The translations under genes and the position numbers were made by a program. A DNA stretch of 64,000 bases from CAVVNP01 sp963800235. Lineage in GTDB: Bacteria > Actinomycetota > Acidimicrobiia > Acidimicrobiales > Iamiaceae. The stretch lies in the NCBI GenBank assembly GCA_963800235.1, contig CAWDAD010000003.1, positions 310,001 to 374,000 on the forward strand. The letters run 5' to 3'. Of this stretch, positions 24,085 to 31,898 are shown in pieces (the first letter of the stretch is position 1; each line of letters starts with the position of its first letter). Below the pieces are notes generated by a model that saw nothing but the letters and a program-made list of their open reading frames with translations, searched no databases and was not told the origin of the DNA.

Positions 24085-24999
24085 TCAGCCGACGGCGGGC
24101 GGGCGGTGGTTGGCGAGGAAGGCGCCGATGCGGCTGGTGGCCGCCTCGGCCTCGGGGATGTCGGGCACCGCGTGGAAGACGTGGAAGGCGCCGTCCACGA
24201 CCTCGAGCTCCACGTCGACGCCGGCCAGCCGGGCCCGGTCGGCGAAGCGGGTGGAGTCGTCGAAGAGGATCTCGTCGGTGCCGACCTGCACCAGCACCGG
24301 CGGCAGCTCGGCCGGGTCGCCGTGCAGCGGGGACACCCGGGGATCGGCCGGGTCGAGCCGGCCGGCGTAGGACCGTCCCGCCTCCCGCAGCCGCTCGACG
24401 TCGAGCATGGGCTCGCGGTCGACCCGCTCGGCCCAGGAGTCGCCGGTGCCCACCAGGTCGAGCCACGGCGAGAGCAGCGCGAAGGAGGACGGGAGCGGGT
24501 CGCCCGCCTCGCGCAGGGCGTGGAGCAGCGAGAGGGCCAGCCCGCCGCCGGCCGAGTCGCCGGCGACCGACAGGTCGCGGGGGTCGACGCCCTGGTCGCC
24601 GATCAGCCAGCGGTAGGCGGCGAGGGCGTCGTCGAGGGCCGCCGGGTAGGGGTCCTCCGGCGCCCGCCGGTAGTCGAGCACCAGGCCCCGCGCCGCGGCC
24701 GCCCGGGCGATGCGCGCCGCCAGCTCCCGGTGGCTGCGCGACGAGCCGCCGGTGTAGCTGCCGCCGTGGAGGTAGAGCACCACCGCCTCGTCACCGGCGT
24801 TGGCCGACCGCACCCACACGCCGGGCACGCCGCCGGCCTCGACCTCGACGACCTCGACGTCGTCGGGGACGGGGTAGAGCGCCGCCAGGTTCTCGAGGTT
24901 GGCGCGCTGCTCCTCGATGGTGGGCGGGGGCTGGTCGGCGGCTTCGGCCTGCTGGGCCTCCAGCAGGGCCCGGACGGCGTTCATGGCATCGCTCGGCAT
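24085..24999 (-). CDS. Alpha/beta hydrolase of the hormone-sensitive lipase family
   Basis: A 304-residue esterase. The oxyanion-hole motif reads YLHGGSYTGG, the nucleophile elbow is GDSAGGG, the acid is in VQVGTDEILFDD and the His in DGAFHVFH. These enzymes cleave short-to-medium acyl esters. There is no signal peptide. The hexamer CAGACT lies seven bases before the ATG, a possible weak leaderless -10. It sits between the Asp23 cluster and the mod operon with no obvious tie to either. Confidence 0.9.
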   Translation of the reverse strand: MPSDAMNAVRALLEAQQAEAADQPPPTIEEQRANLENLAALYPVPDDVEVVEVEAGGVPGVWVRSANAGDEAVVLYLHGGSYTGGSSRSHRELAARIARAAAARGLVLDYRRAPEDPYPAALDDALAAYRWLIGDQGVDPRDLSVAGDSAGGGLALSLLHALREAGDPLPSSFALLSPWLDLVGTGDSWAERVDREPMLDVERLREAGRSYAGRLDPADPRVSPLHGDPAELPPVLVQVGTDEILFDDSTRFADRARLAGVDVELEVVDGAFHVFHAVPDIPEAEAATSRIGAFLANHRPPAVG

Positions 25000-25029
25000 G
25001 GCGGCGAGTCTGGTCCACCGCGGCCGGGG

Positions 25030-26199
25030 TCAGCCGCGAGGGAAGGTGGACAGCTCCGAGGCCTTGACCGACACCCACACCTGCGATCCGCGCTCGATCG
25101 CCAGCTCCCGGCGGGCGCCGGGGGTGACCTCGGCGACGATGCCGGGTGGCCCCCCGACCCGCACCCGCACCCGGTCCCCGAGCTGCTCGACCCGCTCCAC
25201 CCGACCCCGCCACACGTTGCGGGGCGAGCCCTCCGGTCGGGCCAGGTGCAGCGACACCGCCCGGGGGCTCGCTCGGACGCCGACCCCTGCCCCGGCGCGG
25301 CCGGTCGCCGGCTCCGAGGAACCGGCCACCACCAGCCGACCGCCGCCGTCGAGCTCGACGGCACCGCCGTCCGAGCGGTGGCCCCACCACAGGTTGACCC
25401 CGACGAGGTCGGCCACGTACCCCGAGCCCGGGCGGGCCACCAGGTCGTCGGCGGTGCCGGTCTGGGTGATCCGGCCGCCCTCGAGCACCACGAGGCGATC
25501 GGCCAGGGCGAAGGCGTCGACCGGGTCGTGGGTGACGAGCAGGTGGGCGCCGGGGTCGGCCCCCAGGTGGTCGGCCAGCTCGTGGCGGACCGTGGCCCGG
25601 GTGGTGGCGTCGAGGGAGGCGAGGGGCTCGTCGAGCAGCAGGACCGCCGGTCCGACCGCCAGCGACCGGGCCAGCGCGACCCGCTGGGCCTGGCCGCCGG
25701 ACAGCTCGCCCGGTCGGGCGGCGGACCGGTCGGCGAGACCGAAGCGGTCGAGCCAGCCGGCCGCCAGCCGGTGGGCGGCGGCCCGGGTCGGGCGCGGCCG
25801 GCGCCGGCGCAGCCCGAAGGCCACGTTGTCGAGCGCCGAGAGGTGGGGGAAGAGGCCGTGGTCCTGGAACACCAGCCCCACCGAGCGGGCCTCGGTCGGC
25901 ACGTCGACGAGGACGCGGCCCTGCTCCGCCGCTGCGACCACCGCCCCGCCGACCGAGACGCGCCCGTGGTGCAGCGGTTCGAGCCCGGCGAGCACCCGCA
26001 GCAGGGTCGTCTTCCCGGCGCCGTTGGGGCCGAGCACGGCGACCGTCTCGCCCGGCTCGACCCGCACCTCGACGTCGAGCTCGAAGCCGGGCCGCCGGCA
26101 GACCACCGCCGCCGCCAACCCGCTCCCGGCCCGCGCGGAGGTTCCCGGCTCGGCCGGGTCGGCTCCGGGCCGGACGGGTGAGGAGGTCGGGCCGGTCAC
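25030..26199 (-). CDS. modC: Molybdate ABC transporter ATPase
   Basis: A 389-residue ATP-binding subunit: Walker A GPNGAGKTT, Q-loop VFQDHGLFP, signature LSGGQAQRVALARSL, Walker B VLLLDEPLASLD and the switch His in LVTHD. The C-terminal part forms a TOBE-like domain typical of molybdate or sulfate importers (VSVKASELSTFP). The GTG at 26199 overlaps the modB stop by GTGA. It powers uptake with ModB and ModA encoded upstream. Confidence 0.9.
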   Translation of the reverse strand: MTGPTSSPVRPGADPAEPGTSARAGSGLAAAVVCRRPGFELDVEVRVEPGETVAVLGPNGAGKTTLLRVLAGLEPLHHGRVSVGGAVVAAAEQGRVLVDVPTEARSVGLVFQDHGLFPHLSALDNVAFGLRRRRPRPTRAAAHRLAAGWLDRFGLADRSAARPGELSGGQAQRVALARSLAVGPAVLLLDEPLASLDATTRATVRHELADHLGADPGAHLLVTHDPVDAFALADRLVVLEGGRITQTGTADDLVARPGSGYVADLVGVNLWWGHRSDGGAVELDGGGRLVVAGSSEPATGRAGAGVGVRASPRAVSLHLARPEGSPRNVWRGRVERVEQLGDRVRVRVGGPPGIVAEVTPGARRELAIERGSQVWVSVKASELSTFPRG

Positions 26200-27146
26200 C
26201 CGGCGAGCCCCCGGGACCGCTCGGGCGCGCCCGGGCCGACCCCGAACCACCGGTCGCGCAGCGCCACCAGCACGGCGACGGACACCGCGACCAGGACCAC
26301 GCTGAGCGCCAGCGCCTGGTCCGGCGACTCCTGGAAGGCCAGGTAGATGGCGATGGGCATGGTGCGGGTGCGGCCGGGCGCGTTGCCGGCGAAGGTGATC
26401 GTCGCCCCGAACTCGCCGAGGGCCCGGGCCCAGGCCAGGACCGTCCCGGCGGCGAGCGCCGGCCAGGTCAGCGGGAGCACCACCCGTCCGAGCACGGTGA
26501 GCGGGCCGGCGCCGAGGGTGCGGGCGGCCTCCTCGTAGCGGCGGTCGAGGTTCCGGAAGGCGGACTCGGCGGTGATCACCAGGAAGGGCATCGACACGAA
26601 GGCCTCGGCCACGACCGCGCCGCCGGTGGTGAAGGGCAGCACCAGCCCGAACCACCGGTCGAGCCAGCGGCCGACCAGCCCGTTGCGACCCAGCGCGCCC
26701 AGCAGGGCGAGACCGCCGACGACCGGCGGGAGCACCATGGGCAGCAGCACGAGCGAGCGCACCAGCCGTCGGCCGGGGAACGAGCGCCGGGCCAGCACCC
26801 ACGCCAGCGGCAGGCCGAGCACCACCGAGACGGCGGTGGCGCCGAGGGAGGCGACGAGCGACAGCCGCAGCGCGGTGAGCGGGCCCTCGGGGCCCCCCTC
26901 GCCGAGCAGGTCGGGCAGCGAGCGCCAGGGCGCCCGCTCGAGGACGGCGACGACGGGCAGCGCCAGGAAGGCGACGGCCAGGACGGCCAGGACGGCGGCC
27001 AGCGCGGTCGGCCCCGTCGCCCCCAGCCGGCGCAGGCAGCCGGCCGGACCAGCACCGTCGAGCCGACCAGCCCCGTCCGCCCGACCAGCCCCGTCCGCCC
27101 GACCGGCACCGTCGGCCCGACCAGCACCGCCGTCCGGACCCGTCAC
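26196..27146 (-). CDS. modB: Molybdate ABC transporter permease
   Basis: A 316-residue membrane permease. After a hydrophilic repeated N-terminus, helices begin near residue 42 (LAAVLAVLAVAFLALPVVAV). The cytoplasmic EAA loop reads YEEAARTLGAGPLTVLGRVVLP and contacts ModC; other blocks are LPMVLPPVVGGLALL and ALGEFGATITFAGN, both characteristic of ModB/CysW permeases. The GTG at 27146 overlaps the modA stop by GTGA. The N-terminal 40 residues carry GAGRAD repeats that are not part of the family. Confidence 0.9.
   Translation of the reverse strand: MTGPDGGAGRADGAGRADGAGRADGAGRLDGAGPAGCLRRLGATGPTALAAVLAVLAVAFLALPVVAVLERAPWRSLPDLLGEGGPEGPLTALRLSLVASLGATAVSVVLGLPLAWVLARRSFPGRRLVRSLVLLPMVLPPVVGGLALLGALGRNGLVGRWLDRWFGLVLPFTTGGAVVAEAFVSMPFLVITAESAFRNLDRRYEEAARTLGAGPLTVLGRVVLPLTWPALAAGTVLAWARALGEFGATITFAGNAPGRTRTMPIAIYLAFQESPDQALALSVVLVAVSVAVLVALRDRWFGVGPGAPERSRGLAG
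27045..27134. repeat. 18-bp degenerate tandem repeat in modB
   Basis: About five units of CCGACCAGCCCCGTCCGC or variants encode GAGRAD-type repeats at the ModB N-terminus. The two units at 27063-27098 are identical. Confidence 0.85.
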
Positions 27147-27907
27147 GGCGGCAGGAAGCCGGCGTCGGTCAGGGCCCGTCGGCCGGCGGGCGAGCGGACG
27201 TAGTCGACGAACTGCCGGGCGGCGTCGGCCTGGCCGCTGCCGCGCACGGTGGCGATCGGGTAGGTGGCGACGGCGTTGTCGCGGTCGGCGATGGCCACCC
27301 CGGTGCCCTTCGACCCGGCCGCCTCCACGTCGGTGGCGTAGACGACGGCGGCGTCGACCTCGCCGGTCGTGACCCGGGCCACGGCCGCCTTGACGTCGGG
27401 CTCGAGCGACACGGGGTCGGCGTGGACGCCGGCCCGGTCGAGCACCTTGCGACCGAAGGCGCCGCAGGGGACCTCCGGGGCGCAGAGGACGAACGACACG
27501 CCCCTGCGGTCGAGGTCGGCCAGCGACCGGATGCCCTTCGGGTTCCCGGCCCGGACCAGGATCTGCAGCCGGTTCCGGGCGAAGGTGGTGGGCCGGTCGA
27601 CCAGGTGGGCGGCACTGGCCTGGTCCATGGTGCGGGTGTCGGCGGTGGCGAGGACGTCGGCCGGCGAGCCGCCGCGGACCTGCTCGACCAGCGAGGAGGA
27701 CGCCCCGAAGTCGAGCACGACCTTGATCTTCGGGTGCGCCCGCTCGAAGTCGGTCCGGATGGCGGTGAACGCCTCGGTCAGCGACGACGCCGCCGCCACG
27801 TCGATGGTGATGGCGCCACCCGACGAGCTGGGCTTGCTCGGTCCGCACGCCGCGGCCGTCACCGCCAGGACCAGCGCCGCCACCAGGGCGGCGCCCCGCC
27901 GGCTCAC
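27143..27907 (-). CDS. modA: Molybdate-binding lipoprotein
   Basis: A 254-residue periplasmic-type binding protein. A signal sequence ends in a lipobox (VTAAAC, Cys near residue 22), so it is tethered outside the membrane. ModA motifs include VAAASSLTEAFTAI, VLDFGASSSLVEQV, ADVLATAD, FARNRLQILV and DAAVVYATD. It captures molybdate or tungstate for ModBC. The GTG at 27907 overlaps the regulator stop by GTGA. Confidence 0.92.
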   Translation of the reverse strand: MSRRGAALVAALVLAVTAAACGPSKPSSSGGAITIDVAAASSLTEAFTAIRTDFERAHPKIKVVLDFGASSSLVEQVRGGSPADVLATADTRTMDQASAAHLVDRPTTFARNRLQILVRAGNPKGIRSLADLDRRGVSFVLCAPEVPCGAFGRKVLDRAGVHADPVSLEPDVKAAVARVTTGEVDAAVVYATDVEAAGSKGTGVAIADRDNAVATYPIATVRGSGQADAARQFVDYVRSPAGRRALTDAGFLPP

Positions 27908-28309
27908 CACGTCGGCTCCGGGAGCTCGACGACCACGTTGGTCGACTTCACGCTGGCCACCGCCACGACGCCCGGGGCGAGCCCGAGGTCGTCGGCCGCC
28001 TCCCGGCTCATCAGCGACACGACGCGGTGGGGCCCGCACTGCAGCTCGACCTGGGCCATGACGGTGTCGCGCGACGACCTTGGTGACCAGGCCGGGGAAG
28101 CGGTTCCGGGCCGAGCGGGCGACCGACGGCGACCGGTCGGGCTCGGGAGCCTGCTCGGCCAGGAGCCGGGCCAGGTCGGCGCCGTCGATGAGGCGCTGCC
28201 CGCCCGATGCGCGCCGGGTCCGCAGCCGGCCGTCGTCGGCCCAGCGCCGGACGGTGTCGGCGCTCACCCCCAGCATCTGCGCCGCCGTGCCCACCCGAAC
28301 CTCGCTCAT
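27904..28309 (-). CDS. Helix-turn-helix/TOBE molybdate regulator, broken by one extra base
   Basis: The first frame begins with a MerR/excisionase-type helix-turn-helix (RVGTAAQMLGVSADTVRRW, RTRRASGGQRLI) and reaches RNRFPGLVTKVV. A TOBE molybdate-binding domain continues in another frame (DTVMAQVELQCGPHRVVSL, ending ELPEPTW) after an extra base at about 28072. Removing it gives a 134-residue regulator of a known type that senses molybdate and controls mod genes. The gene heads the operon, and TAGAAA lies six bases before the ATG. Confidence 0.8.
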
Positions 28310-28321
28310 GCGAGGTTTCTA
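28310..28321 (-). promoter_or_regulatory. Leaderless -10 of the mod operon
   Basis: TAGAAA on the minus strand (28321-28316) ends six bases before the ATG of the regulator gene. Confidence 0.45.
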
Positions 28322-28410
28322 GCCTGGTGGCCCCGCAGGAGCCACCCGCAGGGGGGCCGCGGCCTCCGATCGATCGGTCCGGTGCGACCCGGGGCCGGGC
28401 GGACCGAGGG

Positions 28411-30648
28411 TCAGACCGAGGCGCCGGTCAGCTCCCGCTCGGGCTCGGGGTCGGGGTCGTCGACCCCGTCGTGCTCCAGCTCGGGCGGGGGCAGGGTGTC
28501 CTCGCCCTCGATGTCGAGGTGGGGCAGGCGGCGGTCGAGCCAGCCCGGCAGCCACCAGTTGCGGTCGCCGAGCAGGGCCATGGTCGACGGCACCAGCACC
28601 ATGCGGATGAGCGTGGCGTCGAGCAGCACGGCGGTGGCCAGGCCGACGCCGCTCATCTGCACGGTGGGGTTGTTGCCGAAGGCGAAGCTGCCGAAGACGC
28701 TCACCATGATGATGGCGGCGGCGGTGATGACCCGGGCGGTGGTCGAGATGCCCGCCGCCACGCTGCTGCGGTTGTCGCGGCTGCGCAGGTACTCCTCGCG
28801 CACCCGCGACATGAGGAACACCTCGTAGTCCATCGAGAGGCCGAAGAGGATGGCGAACATGAACATGGGCAGGAACGAGATGATCGGCACCGTCTCGCTC
28901 AGCCCGAACAGCTGCATCCCCCAGCCCCACTGGAAGACGGCGACGACCACGCCGTAGGCCGCGCCGATGCCGAGCAGGTTCATGAAGGCGGCCTTGATCG
29001 GCACCAGGATCGAGCGGAACACGAAGAGCAGCAGCAGCACGCTCAGCAGCAGGACCGAGCCGATGAACACCGGCAGCCGCGACTGGATCTTGTCGGAGAG
29101 GTCGATGAAGGCGGCGGTCGCACCGGTGACCGAGGCGCTGCGCACCCCGGTCTGGGCGCGGACCGGGGGCACCACGTCGCGCCGCAGCCGGTGGACGAGG
29201 TCCTGGGTCTGCTGCGACTGCGGCGAGCTGCGGGGGATGACGGCGATGACCCCGGCGTCACCCCGGGGGCTCACCTGCCCGGGGGCGGCGATGGCCACGT
29301 CGGGGTCGCGGCCGATGGCGGCGGCGATGGTCGGCAGGGCCGATCGGGCCGGGACGCCGCCGAGGTCGACCGCCACCACCAGCGGCCCGTTGAAGCCGGG
29401 GCCGAACCCCTTGGCCAGCAGGTCGTAGCTGGTCCGGGTGGTCGAGCCCCTCGGGTCGTTCCCGGCGTCGGCCTGGCCCAGCCGGATGGAGAAGAAGGGG
29501 ATGGTGAGCAGCAGCAGGATGCCGAGGCTGATGAGCAGGTAGCGCCACGGGTGGTCGGAGACCTGGTGCGACCACCGGCCGGCCAGGCTGTGCTCGTCCA
29601 CCTTGGTGACCTTCACCCCGGGGATGCGCAGCTTGTCGATGGTCCGGCCGGCGAAGCCGAGCAGGGCGGGCAGCAGGGTCAGGGCGCCGAGCACGGTGAT
29701 GGCCACGACGATGGCGGCGGCGTAGCCCATGGTCGCCACCAGCGGGATGCCCACGAACTGCAGGCCGAGGATGGCGATGACCACGGTCGTGCCGGCGAAC
29801 AGCACGGCCTGCCCGGACGTGGCGCAGGCTCGGCCGATGGCGTCCTCGACGGTGTGGCCGTGGTGCAGGTGCTCGCGATGGCGTGTGACGATGAAGAGCG
29901 AGTAGTCGATGCCGACGCCCAGCCCGATCATGGTGGCGACGGTGGGGGCGGCGGTGGCGATGTCGATCACCGAGGCCAGCAGGGTGACGACCATCAGCCC
30001 GCTGCCCAACCCGATGAGGGCGGTGACGATGGGCAGGCCCATGGCCACGACCGAGCCGAAGGCGACGAGCAGCACCAGCACGGCGACGCCGAGGCCGACG
30101 GCCTCGCTCGAGTCCCCCGGTCCGCTGTTCTGGGTGAACTGGGTCAGGTCGCCGCCGAAGGACGCGTGCACGCCCGTGGACGGCGGGAGGCTGGCGGTGG
30201 CGACCAGACGGTCCGCGGCGGCCTTGCCGAGGTCGCCCGGCTGGCGGTCGTACTGGATCGAGGCGAAGGCGACCTTGCCGTCCTTCGAGACCTGGGTGGT
30301 GTCGACGGTGGGGTCGGAGAAGTCGCTCACCTCCTGCACGTGGGGCAGGTGCGACACCTGGGTCAGCGCCTGGATGATCTCGGCCCGGCGGGCACCGTCG
30401 AGGACGCCGCCGTCGGTGACGGAGTAGACGACCCGGTTGCTGGCACCGGCCTGGGACGGGAACCGCTGCTTCAGCAGGTCCCGGGCCTGCTGGGTCTCGC
30501 TGCCGGGGATGGTGAAGCTGTCGACCGGCTTGCCGCCGAAGGAGCCGGCCAGGAAGGCCAGGGCCACCAGGGCGAGGATCCAGCTGCCCAGCACGATCCG
30601 CCGATGGTGCGCGGCACCACGTCCGAGGCGGTACAGGAATCGGGACAA
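28411..30648 (-). CDS. MMPL/RND-family transporter
   Basis: A 745-residue membrane protein in two similar halves, each with a first helix (about residues 18-36), a large external loop and five clustered helices. Sensor-like motifs GLGVGIDYSLFIVTRHREHL and the second-half counterpart GLSMDYEVFLMSRVREEYL are diagnostic; the Asp residues in DYSLF and DYEVF are the proton-relay positions. Such pumps export lipids or drugs, driven by proton influx. The start is a TTG at 30648 with GGAG upstream. The substrate cannot be told. Confidence 0.92.
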   Translation of the reverse strand: MSRFLYRLGRGAAHHRRIVLGSWILALVALAFLAGSFGGKPVDSFTIPGSETQQARDLLKQRFPSQAGASNRVVYSVTDGGVLDGARRAEIIQALTQVSHLPHVQEVSDFSDPTVDTTQVSKDGKVAFASIQYDRQPGDLGKAAADRLVATASLPPSTGVHASFGGDLTQFTQNSGPGDSSEAVGLGVAVLVLLVAFGSVVAMGLPIVTALIGLGSGLMVVTLLASVIDIATAAPTVATMIGLGVGIDYSLFIVTRHREHLHHGHTVEDAIGRACATSGQAVLFAGTTVVIAILGLQFVGIPLVATMGYAAAIVVAITVLGALTLLPALLGFAGRTIDKLRIPGVKVTKVDEHSLAGRWSHQVSDHPWRYLLISLGILLLLTIPFFSIRLGQADAGNDPRGSTTRTSYDLLAKGFGPGFNGPLVVAVDLGGVPARSALPTIAAAIGRDPDVAIAAPGQVSPRGDAGVIAVIPRSSPQSQQTQDLVHRLRRDVVPPVRAQTGVRSASVTGATAAFIDLSDKIQSRLPVFIGSVLLLSVLLLLFVFRSILVPIKAAFMNLLGIGAAYGVVVAVFQWGWGMQLFGLSETVPIISFLPMFMFAILFGLSMDYEVFLMSRVREEYLRSRDNRSSVAAGISTTARVITAAAIIMVSVFGSFAFGNNPTVQMSGVGLATAVLLDATLIRMVLVPSTMALLGDRNWWLPGWLDRRLPHLDIEGEDTLPPPELEHDGVDDPDPEPERELTGASV

Positions 30649-30791
30649 AATCGTCTCCGGCCCCGCAGCGAAGGTGGTGGGGCCCTTGACATGGTCGGCG
30701 GCGAGTGCCGCCCGATCAATTCACCCCCCTGGGACATCCGTCACAGGGGTCCTGGCCCGCGCCACGCCACGGGCTCAACCGCCGGGGCGGA

Positions 30792-31805
30792 TCAGCCGAT
30801 CTTGGTGAGATCGATGACGAAGATCAGCGCTGCGTTGGGCGGGATGTCCGCGCCCTGTCCGCTGGCCCCGTAGGCCTGGTCGGCGGGGATCACCAGCTCC
30901 CGCCGGCCACCGGCCTGCATGCCGACCAGCCCGTTCAGGAACCCGGGGATCAGCGAGCCCTCCGACGCGGTGCCGGTCAGCGGCTTCCCCGTGGTGAAGG
31001 ACTCGTCGAACTCCTTGCCGGTCGCGCAGACGAAGCCGGCGTAGTTGAGGGTGTAGGCGTCGCCGAGCTTGAGCGCCGGCCCGGTGCCGACGGTGAGGTC
31101 CTTCTTCACCAGGGCGTCGGGGCCGTAGGCGTCGGCGGCCACGTTCACGGTGGGGGCGGGGCCGGGCGTCGGCGGGGTCACGGTCGCGTCCGCGCACGGC
31201 GGCGGTCCCGGTTGCACGTCGTCGAGCTGGACCACGTAGACGAGGGTGTCGTTCGGCCCGGCCTGGCCGCCGACGGGAAGGGCGCCGCCCTTGCTGCCGA
31301 GGCCCAGGTTGGGCGGGATGACGATCCGGCGCTGGCCGCCGACGGCCATGCCCTCGAGCCCCTTCAGCAGCCCCTCGGGCAACGGCGGGTCGCGCAGGAC
31401 CAGCGGCTGGGGCCCGGTCGGGCCCGGCGCCGCGGTGGTGGACGAGGCGGTCGGATCGGCTGGCGCGGTGGTCGGCGGGGCGGTGGCGTCCCAGGTCGAG
31501 TACAGCTGCTGGCCCGACTGGCAGCTGACGACGTACAGCTCGACGACCAGCTTGTCGCCGACCTTGGCGGCGGCCCCGGTGCCGGGCCGGATGTCGGTGA
31601 CCTCGAGATCGGCGATCGGCGGGCGGGTCGGGACCGTGCCCGGCGCCGGCTTGCCCTCGGCGACGGGCAAGGCCTTGGGCTGGACGCAGGTGATGCCGGC
31701 GTCCTTGACGACCTTCCCGGTGAGCGACTCACCGCCGCAGCCGGCGACGAGCACGAGCACGGCGAGCAGCGCCACGGCGCGCACCCAGGACCTGTTCCCC
31801 TGCAT
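30792..31805 (-). CDS. Lipoprotein with two FKBP-type peptidyl-prolyl isomerase domains
   Basis: A 337-residue exported protein. The signal peptide ends in the lipobox LVAGC. Two FKBP domains follow: one at about residues 60-200 (GLEGMAVGGQRRIVIPPNLGLG) and one at about 220-337 (LIPGFLNGLVGMQAGGRRELVIPADQAYG is the diagnostic block). The first has Thr/Pro/Ala-rich insertions and may have lost activity; the second keeps more of the active-site pattern (FDESF, YG). It probably folds exported proteins. The ATG at 31805 is chosen because TAGGGT lies seven bases before it. Confidence 0.85.
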   Translation of the reverse strand: MQGNRSWVRAVALLAVLVLVAGCGGESLTGKVVKDAGITCVQPKALPVAEGKPAPGTVPTRPPIADLEVTDIRPGTGAAAKVGDKLVVELYVVSCQSGQQLYSTWDATAPPTTAPADPTASSTTAAPGPTGPQPLVLRDPPLPEGLLKGLEGMAVGGQRRIVIPPNLGLGSKGGALPVGGQAGPNDTLVYVVQLDDVQPGPPPCADATVTPPTPGPAPTVNVAADAYGPDALVKKDLTVGTGPALKLGDAYTLNYAGFVCATGKEFDESFTTGKPLTGTASEGSLIPGFLNGLVGMQAGGRRELVIPADQAYGASGQGADIPPNAALIFVIDLTKIG

Positions 31806-31818
31806 CGGAGCGACCCTA
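31806..31818 (-). promoter_or_regulatory. Leaderless -10 before the FKBP lipoprotein
   Basis: TAGGGT on the minus strand (31818-31813) ends seven bases before the ATG. Confidence 0.5.
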
Positions 31819-31884
31819 GTGGCCGCCGTTCGCGGCACTTCGCCAGCACCTGCCCTCCGCGGCGGTGGCCGCTCCGGCGTTCGG

Positions 31885-31898
31885 TAGCGTCTGGGTCA
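31885..31898 (+). promoter_or_regulatory. Leaderless -10 before the lytic transglycosylase
   Basis: TAGCGTCTGGGT at 31885-31896 is the same 12-mer as at 9790-9801 before the antitoxin gene. It ends two bases before GTG 31899. Confidence 0.5.

Noticed and set aside
30663..30720. TTGACA at about 30687 as a promoter for a plus-strand gene
   Set aside because: No matching -10 at suitable spacing and no plus-strand gene begins there.
28207..30873. Plus-strand open frame antisense to the MMPL gene
   Set aside because: Same reason; the product is a His/Gly/Asp-rich translation of the reverse strand of a clear transporter.
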